From assembly GCF_024753145.1 (NCBI RefSeq), contig NZ_JANUGU010000004.1:310001-374000 (forward strand): DNA of 64,000 nucleotides. Direction: 5' to 3'. The stretch is from Massilia terrae. Its GTDB lineage: Bacteria > Pseudomonadota > Gammaproteobacteria > Burkholderiales > Burkholderiaceae_D. Positions 52,678-61,845 of this stretch are shown here, piece by piece. Position 1 is the first letter of the stretch, and every line of letters begins with the position of its first letter. Below the pieces are notes generated by a model. That model did no database searches, was not told the origin of the DNA, and saw nothing but the letters and a program-made list of their open reading frames with translations. A program made the translations under genes and the position numbers.

Positions 52678-52720
52678 ACTATACGAATTGTGGTACGCAC
52701 GATGCCTTAAACCGGTTCAA
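52678..52720 (-). promoter_or_regulatory. Candidate FNR-type promoter of ubiUVT
   Basis: On the minus strand TTGAACCGGTTTAA (52707-52720) resembles the FNR box (TTGAT-N4-ATCAA, 7 of 10 positions). TATAGT (52678-52683) is a good -10. The box centre lies about 42 bases before the predicted start near 52671, the class II activator spacing. Confidence 0.5.
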
Positions 52721-52735
52721 GAAAACACACTAAGG

Positions 52736-52768
52736 CCGTAGTTCCCGCGGAGGCGGGGCCCCATGCTG
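52736..52768. repeat. Half REP-like element
   Basis: AGTTCCCGCGGAGGCGGGGC with CCCCATGCTGAG flank, a degenerate member of the palindrome family, in the 125-base gap between ubiU and the 52771-53712 gene. Confidence 0.5.
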
Positions 52769-52770
52769 AG

Positions 52771-53712
52771 CTACCTGTCCCGTGGCGCAATTACTCCTGC
52801 AGCCGCGATCTCGCTCAGCGCAACTTCCACCGCCGAGCGCTGCGTGCGCAGCAACCCATCGAACTGCGCCGCCGCGCGCGACACGAAATCCATCCGCTGG
52901 CCGACGTCGTACAAGTGCGCATCCGCCCGCGCCGAAAACACGGTGCTGTGCTCCGCGTCGAACGGCAGCTCGATCGGCATGAACGCCCCGGCCCTGCCTC
53001 CCGCCGCGGCGCCGATCTGGTTGGCGTCGAATGCCAGCCGCGTCTTCGGATCGTCGTAGATCACTCTCTGCAGCACATTGACCTGCTCGTGCCATGCGAG
53101 CTTGATCACGCTGTCGGCCACGCATCCCGCATCGACCAGCGCGAAGCCATCGCCTATTTCGCGGAACGGCTGCCCGAACGGCAGCACATCGCTGGCGACC
53201 GGCCAGCGCACGCGGTCCGCGGCCAGCGCACGCGCCTTGAGCGTGTCGCGCAATCGCTGCAGCCCGTATCGCGAATAGAAGCGGTGCAGCGGGTAGACAT
53301 CGAGGAACACGGTAAGGTTGCCAAGCGAAAGCTGCCCGCGCAGGTAGCCCTCGCCCGTGCCGACCAGCGCCGGGATCATCACCTTGTACAGCCATTCGAA
53401 GCTGTCGGCGGTCTCGCTGCTGCCTATCCGCTGGCCGAGCGCGCGCATCGATCGCCCTGCCCGCGCCATGCCGCTTCCAACCTGGCTGGACGCGAACGAA
53501 GCCAACCCGGCCCACTGGAAGCGCGCGTCCCGCAGCCACAAGCTCGCATACGCGGCGCTGATGCGGCGGTTGCGCAGCGCCGGATCGTCGAGCAGCACGC
53601 CGCCCGGCGCAATCCACTCCTCGGCTTCGCGCTGGCAGGCCAGCCACGCTTCGACCGCGTCATCCGACAGCGCGTTAGCAGATGCTTGCAGGCTCGGTGA
53701 ATCGTCCGGCAT
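52771..53712 (-). CDS. Unrecognised soluble protein
   Basis: 313 residues, mixed alpha-helical, no signal peptide or membrane span. Recognisable runs are ISAAYASLWLRDARFQWAGLASFASSQVG and GNLTVFLDVYPLHRFYSRYG; none points to a known catalytic family for me. GGAGG lies 5-6 bases before ATG 53712, which I prefer to the GTG two codons earlier. It may be a virulence- or lipid-related hypothetical, but that cannot be supported. It is followed downstream by the ubi operon on the same strand. Confidence 0.75.
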   Translation of the reverse strand: MPDDSPSLQASANALSDDAVEAWLACQREAEEWIAPGGVLLDDPALRNRRISAAYASLWLRDARFQWAGLASFASSQVGSGMARAGRSMRALGQRIGSSETADSFEWLYKVMIPALVGTGEGYLRGQLSLGNLTVFLDVYPLHRFYSRYGLQRLRDTLKARALAADRVRWPVASDVLPFGQPFREIGDGFALVDAGCVADSVIKLAWHEQVNVLQRVIYDDPKTRLAFDANQIGAAAGGRAGAFMPIELPFDAEHSTVFSARADAHLYDVGQRMDFVSRAAAQFDGLLRTQRSAVEVALSEIAAAGVIAPRDR

Positions 53713-53821
53713 GGCCACCTCCTCGGTAGATTGACGGTGAGCACTGGTCCGTTGGACACAGGCGACAGACCGACTCTACCGAGCGTTGGCGGCTGCGGCG
53801 TTGAGGGCTGACAAATGCAGA

Positions 53822-54877
53822 TCAGCGTCCCTTATCGACCGAAAAGCGGAAGCGCGATTCGGTTTCATACACCTCGCCGGGGCGCAGGATGGTGTTGGGA
53901 AAATCGGGATGATTCGGCGAATCCGGAAAATGCTCAGGCTCGATGCAAAAGCCGCTGCGATAGCCCCAGGCATGGCCCTTGCCGGAAAGCGAGCCATCGA
54001 GAAAATTGCCGCTGTAGAACTGCACACCCGGCTCCTGCGTGAACAGCTCCAGCACCCGGCCGGAGCGCGGATCGCACACATGCACCGCGCGCGTCATCGC
54101 CTTTCCAGCTGGCTTGTTGAGGACGAAGCAGTGGTCGTATCCCTTGCCGTTGCGCAGTTGCAGGTCTACCTCATCGATGCGGCTGCCAATGCGGCGTGCG
54201 GTTCGGAAATCGAACGGCGTGCCATCCACCACGGCCAGTCCGCCGGTCGGGATCGATTCGGCGTCGATTGGCACGAAGCGGTCCGCGTCGATGGTGAGCT
54301 CGTGGGCGAGGATGTCGCCCTCCCCGGCCAGGTTGAAATAGCTGTGCTGGGTCAGGTTGACCGGCGTGGCGCGGTCGGTGACGGCACGAAAGCGAACCAC
54401 CAGCTCGTTCGAATCGTTCAGTTCGTACACAACCGTTGCTTCAAGATTGCCGGGATAGCCCTGCTCGCCGTCGTGGCTGTGGTAACTGAGCACCAATGTG
54501 TCGCCCATGAACCCGGCTTTCCACAAGACCTTGTCAAAGCCGAGGGCGCCGCCGTGCAGGTGGTTGCGGCCGTCGTTGGTGTCCAGCTGGACCGTTTCAC
54601 CGTCCAGCTCGAAGCGCCCGCGCGCGATGCGGTTGCCGTAGCGCCCGATCAAGGCGCCGAAATACGGGCTCTTGCTGCGGTAATCGTCGAGGGTGTCGCA
54701 TCCGAGCACCACATCGGCGACCTTGCCCTCGCGGTCGGGCGCATGGATCTCGGTCACGATGCCGCCGAAATCGATAATCTTGACCACCATGCCATTGGCG
54801 TTGGCGAGCGTGTACTGGACAACCTGTTCGCCACTCGGCAACTGGCCGTATGGCGCATGCGAAATACCGGTGCGCAC
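53822..54877 (-). CDS. galM: Aldose 1-epimerase (galactose mutarotase)
   Basis: 351 residues from GTG 54877. It interconverts alpha and beta galactose, feeding GalK. GRYGNRIARGRFELDGE, NHLHGGALGFDKVLW (with the catalytic His), QHSYFNLAG and the late Glu in LELFTQEPGVQFYSGNFLDG are all present. The frame extends to an ATG at 54958 (378 residues), but the first 27 residues of that form are not family-like and the GTG gives the usual length. It is about 13 kb from the other gal genes. Confidence 0.9.
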   Translation of the reverse strand: MRTGISHAPYGQLPSGEQVVQYTLANANGMVVKIIDFGGIVTEIHAPDREGKVADVVLGCDTLDDYRSKSPYFGALIGRYGNRIARGRFELDGETVQLDTNDGRNHLHGGALGFDKVLWKAGFMGDTLVLSYHSHDGEQGYPGNLEATVVYELNDSNELVVRFRAVTDRATPVNLTQHSYFNLAGEGDILAHELTIDADRFVPIDAESIPTGGLAVVDGTPFDFRTARRIGSRIDEVDLQLRNGKGYDHCFVLNKPAGKAMTRAVHVCDPRSGRVLELFTQEPGVQFYSGNFLDGSLSGKGHAWGYRSGFCIEPEHFPDSPNHPDFPNTILRPGEVYETESRFRFSVDKGR

Positions 54878-54964
54878 GGGAGAGCTTTCGTCGGATTGAG
54901 GAGAAGCGATGCTAGCACGCAGGGCCAACCGGGCTCGCACGGACGCACGGGGCCGCATTGATGC

Positions 54965-54992
54965 TTGTACTGTCGAGAATCCTTGCTATAAT
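54965..54992 (+). promoter_or_regulatory. Promoter of the tRNA-Ser gene
   Basis: TTGTAC (54965-54970), 16-base spacer, TATAAT (54987-54992), then 31 bases to the mature 5' end of the tRNA. Confidence 0.8.
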
Positions 54993-55023
54993 ATGCGGCT
55001 TCCGTGCAAGCGGAGACCCATCA

Positions 55024-55114
55024 GGAGAGATGGATGAGTGGTTTAAGTCGCACGCCTGGAAAGCGTGTATAGGTTCATAGCCTATCGGGGGTTCGAATCC
55101 CCCTCTCTCCGCCA
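55024..55114 (+). tRNA. tRNA-Ser (anticodon GGA)
   Basis: A class II tRNA with a long variable arm. The acceptor GGAGAGA pairs with TCTCTCC before G and the encoded CCA. The anticodon stem CACGC / GCGTG encloses CTGGAAA, so the anticodon is GGA (reads UCC and UCU). The T-arm GGGGGTTCGAATCCCCC is perfect. Promoter and terminator flank it. Confidence 0.97.
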
Positions 55115-55154
55115 AGCCTATCAGTTCCTTGCCCCATGCTGAGGAACACCAAGC

Positions 55155-55186
55155 AAAGAGCCGCCGATGAGCGGCTCTTGCTTTTT
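55155..55186 (+). terminator. Rho-independent terminator after tRNA-Ser
   Basis: AAGAGCCGC / GCGGCTCTT stem with a 6-base loop, then GCTTTTT. It lies 41 bases after the tRNA and before the convergent SDR gene. Confidence 0.85.
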
Positions 55187-55202
55187 GCGCGACGCTCTTT
55201 CG

Positions 55203-56012
55203 TCATGCGTGGAGATTCAGCCCTTTTCGGATCGCGGTATCGACCGGCCGCGCAGGCAAGAAGCGACGCAGCTTGCTGAGTAAGGACGCCTGTCCTTTCG
55301 GCGTGCGCCGCATTGTCCACGGCTCCAGCGCTGCGGCGAGAATGGTTGAGGCCACGCTGTCCGGAGCCGGCGCCGAATTGACGTGATTGGCCACAGCGGC
55401 GGAAGCGGCATCGCGTTCGCTGTCGTAGGCACTAATCCTGGTCGCCACCTTCGGCGCATTGGCGTCAAAACTGGTCTTCGTGTAAGCCGGTTCGACCAGC
55501 ACGACGCGCACGCCAAACTGACGCACTTCGTGGTCCAGGCTCTCCGACAGTCCCTCGACCGCGTGTTTCGACGCCGCATACAGACCCATGTACGGCGCCG
55601 GCAGGAAGCCCAGTACCGAACTGACATTGATGATCTTGCCGCTGCCCTGATCGCGCATGTGCGGGAGCACCGCTTGCGTCGTGCGCAACAGGCCGAGCAC
55701 GTTTACGTCGAGCAAGGACTGGGCCTCGGCAATCGCCGTTTCCTCGACGGCGCCGACCAGCGACACGCCGGCATTATTGACGAGGACATCGATCCTCTGT
55801 TCACGCTCCATCACGACTTGAATGGCCCGCCTGACCGAATCCGCGTCGCGCACATCCATATCCAGCAAGGTGACGCCGGGAATCGGCGAAGCCAGCGCGC
55901 TCGCGCGGACGGTGCCGTACACCTTGGCGCCGTAAGCGGCGAATCTCTGGGCCGTCGCGCGACCGATACCGGTGGAAACGCCGGTGACAACAACAACAAT
56001 TGGCTTGGCCAT
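55203..56012 (-). CDS. Short-chain dehydrogenase/reductase (oxidoreductase)
   Basis: 269 residues. TGVSTGIGRATA for the cofactor, NNAGVSLVG, the Ser in INVSSVLGFLP and the Tyr-Lys pair YAASK are intact. The C-terminal region is that of SDRs of the 'oxidoreductase' COG0300 type. GGAGG precedes the ATG. It is divergent from the RND operon, and the shared 195-base gap contains inverted repeats, so it may be under the same TetR-type regulator. Substrate unknown. Confidence 0.9.
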   Translation of the reverse strand: MAKPIVVVVTGVSTGIGRATAQRFAAYGAKVYGTVRASALASPIPGVTLLDMDVRDADSVRRAIQVVMEREQRIDVLVNNAGVSLVGAVEETAIAEAQSLLDVNVLGLLRTTQAVLPHMRDQGSGKIINVSSVLGFLPAPYMGLYAASKHAVEGLSESLDHEVRQFGVRVVLVEPAYTKTSFDANAPKVATRISAYDSERDAASAAVANHVNSAPAPDSVASTILAAALEPWTMRRTPKGQASLLSKLRRFLPARPVDTAIRKGLNLHA

Positions 56013-56125
56013 CTGGCCCTCCTTTAGAGTTTAGTTAAAATCCATTTATAGATTACGTTAAAACTCCAAACATGGCAACCGCTCACCGTGCATTGCCGCC
56101 TACCAAGAAGAGCTCTCGAAATAAC

Positions 56126-56154
56126 TTGAATATTTTAGATTTCGTGTGTACTCT
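56126..56154 (+). promoter_or_regulatory. Candidate promoter of the RND efflux operon
   Basis: TTGAAT (56126-56131) and TACTCT (56149-56154) with a 17-base spacer. The -10 match is weak. An inverted repeat covers the spacer and -10. Confidence 0.4.
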
Positions 56155-56178
56155 ATTTTTAGAGTTCGTACAAAATCT
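56137..56178. promoter_or_regulatory. 18-bp inverted repeat, probable TetR operator
   Basis: Arms 56137-56154 and 56161-56178 match at 14 of 18 positions around a 6-base centre. Outer ends AGATTT / AAATCT and inner ends ACTCT / AGAGT are exact. It lies over the predicted -10 region, about 30 bases before the RND operon ATG and in the gap with the divergent SDR. A further GAGTTT / AAACTC pair lies at about 56026-56064. Confidence 0.5.
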
Positions 56179-56207
56179 AATTTTTCATCCATCCGGAAGG
56201 GTTCCTC

Positions 56208-57305
56208 ATGAAAACCGCGCCTCCCAAGCTGCCGCAACTTGCCCCCCTGACGCTTACACTTGTGCTCGGACTGGCCGCATGCAGCCCTCCTGCGCCGCCG
56301 CCCGACCCGGTCGCCAAGGTCGCGTGGTTCACGGCGCAACCCGCCATTGGTGGCACGGCCAGCTTTACCGGCGTCGTCCATGCCCGGACTGAAAGCAATC
56401 TGGGCTTTCGTGTCGGCGGCAAGATCGTCGAACGCCTGGTCGATCCAGGCCAGACTGTCCACCCTGGCCAGCCGCTGATGCGCATCGACTCCAGCGATTA
56501 CGAGTTGGCGCTGGCCGCAGCCCATGCCGCCGTCGATGCCGCGCAAGCACGCCAGTTGCAAGCCCAGGCGCAAGAAACACGGTCGCGCGGACTGCTGGCG
56601 AACGGGGCCACGTCGACCCAGTCGTACGAACAAGCCAAGGCGGCCGCTGATTCCGCCGTCGCCCAGACCAAGGCCGAACTGGCGCGGGCGCGCGAAACGG
56701 AACATCAACGCGATTACGCGATCCTGCGCGCCGATATGGAGGGCGTGGTCCTGGAAGTACCGAGCGACGTCGGCCAAGTGGTAGCGGCTGGCCAGACAGT
56801 AGTGAAGCTGGCGCGCCAGGGCGCGCGCGAAGCGGTGGTCTATTTGCCCGAACGGGACCTGTCCTACGCAAAGCGTCCGGCACACGCCACCTTGTACGGC
56901 GAACCGGACAAAAGCGCGCCGGCGACCCTGCGCGAACTGGCCGCCGTCGCCGATCCGCAGACGCGCACTTATCTGGCGCGCTATACCCTCGGAGGCAGCG
57001 CCGCCCAGGCGCCGCTGGGCGCGACGGTCACGATCCGCGTCGACGGAGCCGCAGTCCAGGGTGTGGATGTGCCCGTGAGCGCGATCACCGATCAAGGCCG
57101 CGGTCCCGGCGTCTGGGTCATCGACAACAAGACGTCCACGGTTCAGCTGCGTCCGGTGACGGTGGCTCAACTCGGGGAAGAGCAAGCGCGGCTTTCGCAG
57201 GGCCTGGCGAGCGGCGAACGTGCGGTCGCGCTCGGTGGCCATTTGTTGAAGCCCGGGCAGAAGGTCCAGCTCCTGGCGCCCGCCAAGACGGGAAGCGGAT
57301 CATGA
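56208..57305 (+). CDS. RND efflux membrane fusion protein
   Basis: 365 residues. Lipoprotein signal (LGLAACSPP). HlyD/AcrA-like layout: TGVVHARTESNLGFRVGGKI (lipoyl half), a coiled hairpin (QARQLQAQAQETRSRGLLANGATSTQ), and DYAILRADMEGVVLEVPSDVGQVVAAGQTV. It connects the RND pump to the outer-membrane channel. Its stop overlaps the next ATG (ATGA). Start ATG 56208 has GGAAGGG upstream. Confidence 0.94.
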   Translation: MKTAPPKLPQLAPLTLTLVLGLAACSPPAPPPDPVAKVAWFTAQPAIGGTASFTGVVHARTESNLGFRVGGKIVERLVDPGQTVHPGQPLMRIDSSDYELALAAAHAAVDAAQARQLQAQAQETRSRGLLANGATSTQSYEQAKAAADSAVAQTKAELARARETEHQRDYAILRADMEGVVLEVPSDVGQVVAAGQTVVKLARQGAREAVVYLPERDLSYAKRPAHATLYGEPDKSAPATLRELAAVADPQTRTYLARYTLGGSAAQAPLGATVTIRVDGAAVQGVDVPVSAITDQGRGPGVWVIDNKTSTVQLRPVTVAQLGEEQARLSQGLASGERAVALGGHLLKPGQKVQLLAPAKTGSGS

Positions 57306-60300
57306 GCGGCTTTAATCTCTCGGCCTTCGGCGTGCGCGAACGGGCCATCACTTTATTCCTCATCATCGCCATCAGCTGTGCGGGCGTCTTCGCCTTCTTT
57401 CGGCTTGGACGGGCCGAAGATCCCAGCTTCGTCGTCAAAGTGATGACGGTGTCCGCCAGCTGGCCGGGCGCCACGGCCCAGGAAATGCAAGAGCAAGTGG
57501 CCGACCGCCTGGAGAAGCGCCTTCAGGAACTTGAAGCCTACGACCGCGTCGAGACCACGGCCCGGCCCGGGCTGGTTACGATGAAACTCTTCTTGAAGGA
57601 CAATTCCAGCGCAAAAACGGTGCAGGACCAGTTCTACCAGGTGCGCAAGAAGCTGGGCGATGAAGCGATCAATTTGCCGCGCGGTGTCAATGGCCCCTTC
57701 ATCAATGACGAATACTCGGACGTCTATTTCTCCCTGTTTTCGCTGTCAAGTAAAAACCTGCCGCAGCGCCAGCTGGTGCTGAAGGCGGAAGACATGCGCC
57801 AACGCTTGCTGCATGTGCCGGGCGTGCAAAAGGTGAATATCCTGGGCGAGCAGCCACAACGCATCTTCGTCGAGATTTCACACGAACGCCTGGCCACGCT
57901 GGGAATCAAGGCCCAGGCCGTGGTCGACGCGCTCGGCAAGCAAAACAATGTGACGTCGGCGGGTTTCGTGGAAACGCAGGGGCCCCGCGTCCAATTGCGG
58001 CTGGATGGCGCGATCGACGGCGTCGAGAGCGTCAAGGCGATTCCGATCGTGGGCGCCGACCGCACGATCAAATTGGGTGACATCGCCGAGGTCCGGCGCG
58101 GCTACGAAGACCCGGCCAGTTTCGCCATTCGCCAGCAGGGCGAAGCGTCGCTGGTGCTCGGTGTGGTCATGCAGCGTGGCTATAACGGCCTGCAGCTGGG
58201 ACACGATCTCGGCGCAGCGCAAGAAGCGTTACGAGCAGAACTACCGCTCGGAATCGAATTGGAGCAGATCGCCGATCAGGCGAAAGCGATCAAGGCCGCG
58301 ATCAACGAATTCATGATCAAGTTCGTCGTCGCGCTGGCCGTCGTCATTGCCGTCAGCCTGGTGACGCTGGGCTGGCGCGTGGGCATCGTGGTGGCCGCGG
58401 CGGTCCCGCTGACTTTGGGCGCAGTGTTTGTGATCATGCTGGTCACGGGGCGCGATTTTGATCGCATCACCCTCGGCGCCCTGATCTTATCGCTCGGTTT
58501 GCTGGTCGATGACGCGATTATCGCCATCGAAATGATGGTCGTGAAAATGGAAGAGGGATTGAACCGCGTCGCGGCAGCAACTTTCGCCTGGACCGCGACG
58601 GCGGCGCCGATGCTTTCCGGGACACTATTGACCATCATTGGCTTTCTGCCCGTCGGGTTCGCGCGCTCGACCGCCGGCGAATACGCGGGCAATATCTTCT
58701 GGGTGGTGGCCTTTGCATTGATTACGTCGTGGGTGGTGGCGGTCTGGTTCATTCCCTACATGGGGGTGAAAATGCTGCCGGATATCCCCGTCAAAGCCGG
58801 CGGCCACGACGCCATCTACAACACGCCCAACTATCGGCGTTTGCGGGATCTGGTGCGCTGGTGCGTCGACCACAAGCGTGTGACCGCCGCCATCACGATT
58901 GGCGTCTTCGCGCTGGCCGTGGTCGGCATGGGCGGTGTGCAAAAGCAGTTCTTCCCGAATTCCGAGCGGCCCGAACTGACTCTGGAAGTCAATCTGCCGC
59001 CGGGCAGTTCCTTCGCCGCAACCGACGCGGTCGTGCATCACATCGAAGAGGCGCTGCACAAGGAAAAGCAAGCCAGGATCGTGTCGAGCTATATCGGCCA
59101 GGGCACGCCGCGCTTCTTTTTGTCGATCAATCCCGAATTGCCCAACCCGGCCTTTGCCCAGATCATCGTGCTGACTGCCGGCCCGCACGAGCGTGACGTG
59201 TTGAAAGAGAAGATCCGCCACATGATCGCCGACGGGCGCTTCCCACAGGCGCGTGTTCGCGTCAGCCAATTCCTGTTTGGGCCGCCTGTGCCCTACCCTG
59301 TCCTGTTCCGGGTCGTCGGCCCCGATGTGGATCAGGTGCGCCGCATTGCTGAACAGGTGCGCGGCGTGATGGAGCAAAACCGCGACATGCGCGACGTCCA
59401 CCTCGACTGGGGCAATCTGACGCCGTCCCTGCACCTGGCGCTGGACCAGGAACGCCTGCGCCAGGTCGGCTTGTCGCCGCGCGATGCCGCCAACCAATTG
59501 CAGGCGCTGCTCAACGGTATTCCGGCCACCCAGGTACGTGAAGGACTGCGCACCGTCGACGTGCTGATCCGCAGTCCGCGCGCAGAAGGCGCCGACCTGG
59601 CCAACTTCCGCGATCTGACCCTGACGACGGAAAGCGGCGCGAGCGTTCCGCTGTCTCAGCTGGCACATCTGGAAACGCGGATGGAAAGCGCGGTATTGAA
59701 ACGCTATGACCGCGAAACCTATATTGCCGTCCAGGGCGATATCCGCGATGGAACCCAGCCGCCGGACGTGACCAAGGCCATCCTGCCCAAGCTCGCGCAC
59801 ATCAAGGCTGCGCTGCCGGCCGGCTATCGCATCGACACGGGCGGCGCAGTCGAAGAAAGCGCCAAGGCCAATCTCGCGCTGGCCAAGCTATTCCCCCTGA
59901 TGATCATCCTGATGCTGGCGATCATCATGGCGCAAGTGCGTTCCTTCGCGACCATGTGGATGGTGTTCGCGACCGCGCCGCTGGGCCTGGTTGGAGCGGT
60001 GCCGACGCTGCTGATCTTCCACCAGCCGTTCGGCTTCAACGCGATTCTCGGCTTGATCGGCCTGGCCGGCATTTTGATGCGCAATACGCTGATCCTGGTC
60101 GACCAGATCCAGCACGACCTCGCCGCCGGATTGAGCCCCTACCAGGCGGTAATCGAGTCGACCGTGCGGCGTGCCCGGCCGGTGATCCTGACGGCGGCGG
60201 CCGCGATGCTGGCGTTCATCCCCCTGACCCATTCCAGCTTCTGGGGCCCGCTGGCGTACGTGCTGATTGGTGGCGTGGGTGTCGGGACGGTGCTGACCCT

Positions 60301-60400
60301 GCTGTTCCTGCCCGCCTTGTATGCCTTGTGGTTCAAAGTCAGCAAACAAGGCGCGGCGGCGGCGGAAGTGTTCGACATGGATTCCAAGGAGGCAGCATGA
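57302..60400 (+). CDS. RND efflux pump permease (AcrB/MexB-family)
   Basis: 1032 residues with 12 membrane segments and two large periplasmic loops. The TM4 proton-relay Asp pair is present in LGLLVDDAIIAIEMM, and GPLAYVLIGGVGVGTVLTLLFLPALYAL closes the last helices. The N-terminal YDRVETTARPGLVTMKLFLKD porter region is normal. Part of a tripartite MFP-RND-OMF operon; likely substrates are drugs or solvents. Confidence 0.95.
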   Translation: MSGFNLSAFGVRERAITLFLIIAISCAGVFAFFRLGRAEDPSFVVKVMTVSASWPGATAQEMQEQVADRLEKRLQELEAYDRVETTARPGLVTMKLFLKDNSSAKTVQDQFYQVRKKLGDEAINLPRGVNGPFINDEYSDVYFSLFSLSSKNLPQRQLVLKAEDMRQRLLHVPGVQKVNILGEQPQRIFVEISHERLATLGIKAQAVVDALGKQNNVTSAGFVETQGPRVQLRLDGAIDGVESVKAIPIVGADRTIKLGDIAEVRRGYEDPASFAIRQQGEASLVLGVVMQRGYNGLQLGHDLGAAQEALRAELPLGIELEQIADQAKAIKAAINEFMIKFVVALAVVIAVSLVTLGWRVGIVVAAAVPLTLGAVFVIMLVTGRDFDRITLGALILSLGLLVDDAIIAIEMMVVKMEEGLNRVAAATFAWTATAAPMLSGTLLTIIGFLPVGFARSTAGEYAGNIFWVVAFALITSWVVAVWFIPYMGVKMLPDIPVKAGGHDAIYNTPNYRRLRDLVRWCVDHKRVTAAITIGVFALAVVGMGGVQKQFFPNSERPELTLEVNLPPGSSFAATDAVVHHIEEALHKEKQARIVSSYIGQGTPRFFLSINPELPNPAFAQIIVLTAGPHERDVLKEKIRHMIADGRFPQARVRVSQFLFGPPVPYPVLFRVVGPDVDQVRRIAEQVRGVMEQNRDMRDVHLDWGNLTPSLHLALDQERLRQVGLSPRDAANQLQALLNGIPATQVREGLRTVDVLIRSPRAEGADLANFRDLTLTTESGASVPLSQLAHLETRMESAVLKRYDRETYIAVQGDIRDGTQPPDVTKAILPKLAHIKAALPAGYRIDTGGAVEESAKANLALAKLFPLMIILMLAIIMAQVRSFATMWMVFATAPLGLVGAVPTLLIFHQPFGFNAILGLIGLAGILMRNTLILVDQIQHDLAAGLSPYQAVIESTVRRARPVILTAAAAMLAFIPLTHSSFWGPLAYVLIGGVGVGTVLTLLFLPALYALWFKVSKQGAAAAEVFDMDSKEAA

Positions 60401-61830
60401 ACTCAGTTAAACAAATTGGCCGCGCCTCGGTGCTGATGGCGTCGCTGCTCGCCGGTTGTTCGCTGGCGCCGGTCTATGAGCGCCCCGTGCTGCCCGTCGC
60501 CAAGGAATGGCCGGCCGGCCTGGCCGCACCGGCGCCGGCAGGCAAGGAGGCGACGCCGGCGCAGCAACTGCCCTGGCAAGCCTTCTTCCGGGATGAGCAG
60601 CTGAAGCAACTGATCGGCATGGCGCTGGAACACAATCGCGACCTGCGCGTGGCGACCTTGAACATCGAGCGCGCGCGGGCACTGTATGACGTGCAATCGG
60701 CTGATCGGGTGCCTAACCTGAACCTGGCCGTGGGTGGTGCGCGGCAGCAGGTGCCGGACGCGGTAGCGCCGGGTGGCAACGGTGGCCGCGCCTCCAGCTA
60801 CTCCGCCGGCATCGGACTGACGGCGTTCGAGCTGGATCTGTTCGGCCGCGTGCGCAGCCTGTCGGACGCGGCGCTCCAACAATTTGCAGCGACCGAGGAA
60901 GCGCAGCGCGCCGCGCAGATCGGCCTGATCGCGCAGGTGGCCTTCAGCTACGAGTCCTTGGCCGCGGACGAGCAGCTCCTGGCGCTGAGCCAGCAGACTT
61001 TGCGCAACCGCGCTGCGGCCCATGAGCGCCAGATCCGTCTCCAGCTCAGCGGCGCCAGCTCGGAGTACGACCTGCGCCAATCGGAATCGCTGCTTGAGTC
61101 GGCCAAAGTCGCCGTGCTGCAGGCGCAGCGCCAACGCGCGCTCGATGAAAATGCGCTGGCCCTGTTGCTTGGCCACGCCTTGCCGCCCACGTCCGTGCCG
61201 GGTGCCGGCAAACGCTGGGATGGTGAAGCCATTGCGCCTTTGCCGGCAGGCCTGCCGTCGGACTTGCTGACGGCGCGGCCCGATATTCGTCAGCAGGAAG
61301 CACTCTTGCGTGCGGCGAACGCCAATATCGGTGCCGCGCGGGCGGCGTTTTTCCCGCGCATCAGCTTGACCAGCGCATTTGGCACCGCAAGCAACGCCCT
61401 GAGCGGCTTGTTCGCCGCCGGTAGCCGCGCCTGGACCTTCCAAGGGCAAGGAGTCCTGCCGATCTTCGATGGCGGGCGCAATCGCGCCAATCTGAAGGGT
61501 GCCGTCGCAGAGCGCGACATCGCCGTCGCCCAGTACGAAAAGACGGTCCAGTCGGCATTTCGCGAAGTGGCCGACGCTCTGGCTGGTCATGCGACGCTTG
61601 GGGAAGAGCTGCGCGCCGTGCGGGCGCAGGAACACGCCGAGCAGGTCCGGCATGACCTGGCCAAGCTGCGCTACGAAAGCGGAGAGGCGAGTTACCTCGA
61701 ATACCTCGATGCCCAGCGCGCCTTGTTCGGCGCCCAGCAGCAGACCATCCGCACCGGTCTGGCCGAGCTGCAAAACCGCATCGGTCTGTACAAATCCCTG
61801 GGCGGCGGCTGGAGTACAATCGAACTCTAA
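60397..61830 (+). CDS. Outer-membrane efflux lipoprotein (NodT family)
   Basis: 477 residues. Lipobox LLAGCSL after a short signal. Repeats with WQAFFRDEQLKQLIGMALEHNRDLRVATLNIE and LTARPDIRQQEALLRAANANIGAARAAFFPRISL mark the TolC-type fold. ATG 60397 overlaps the RND stop. It completes the pump. Paralog of the 45184-46668 gene. Confidence 0.94.
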   Translation: MNSVKQIGRASVLMASLLAGCSLAPVYERPVLPVAKEWPAGLAAPAPAGKEATPAQQLPWQAFFRDEQLKQLIGMALEHNRDLRVATLNIERARALYDVQSADRVPNLNLAVGGARQQVPDAVAPGGNGGRASSYSAGIGLTAFELDLFGRVRSLSDAALQQFAATEEAQRAAQIGLIAQVAFSYESLAADEQLLALSQQTLRNRAAAHERQIRLQLSGASSEYDLRQSESLLESAKVAVLQAQRQRALDENALALLLGHALPPTSVPGAGKRWDGEAIAPLPAGLPSDLLTARPDIRQQEALLRAANANIGAARAAFFPRISLTSAFGTASNALSGLFAAGSRAWTFQGQGVLPIFDGGRNRANLKGAVAERDIAVAQYEKTVQSAFREVADALAGHATLGEELRAVRAQEHAEQVRHDLAKLRYESGEASYLEYLDAQRALFGAQQQTIRTGLAELQNRIGLYKSLGGGWSTIEL

Positions 61831-61845
61831 ACAGTGGAGCAGGCC

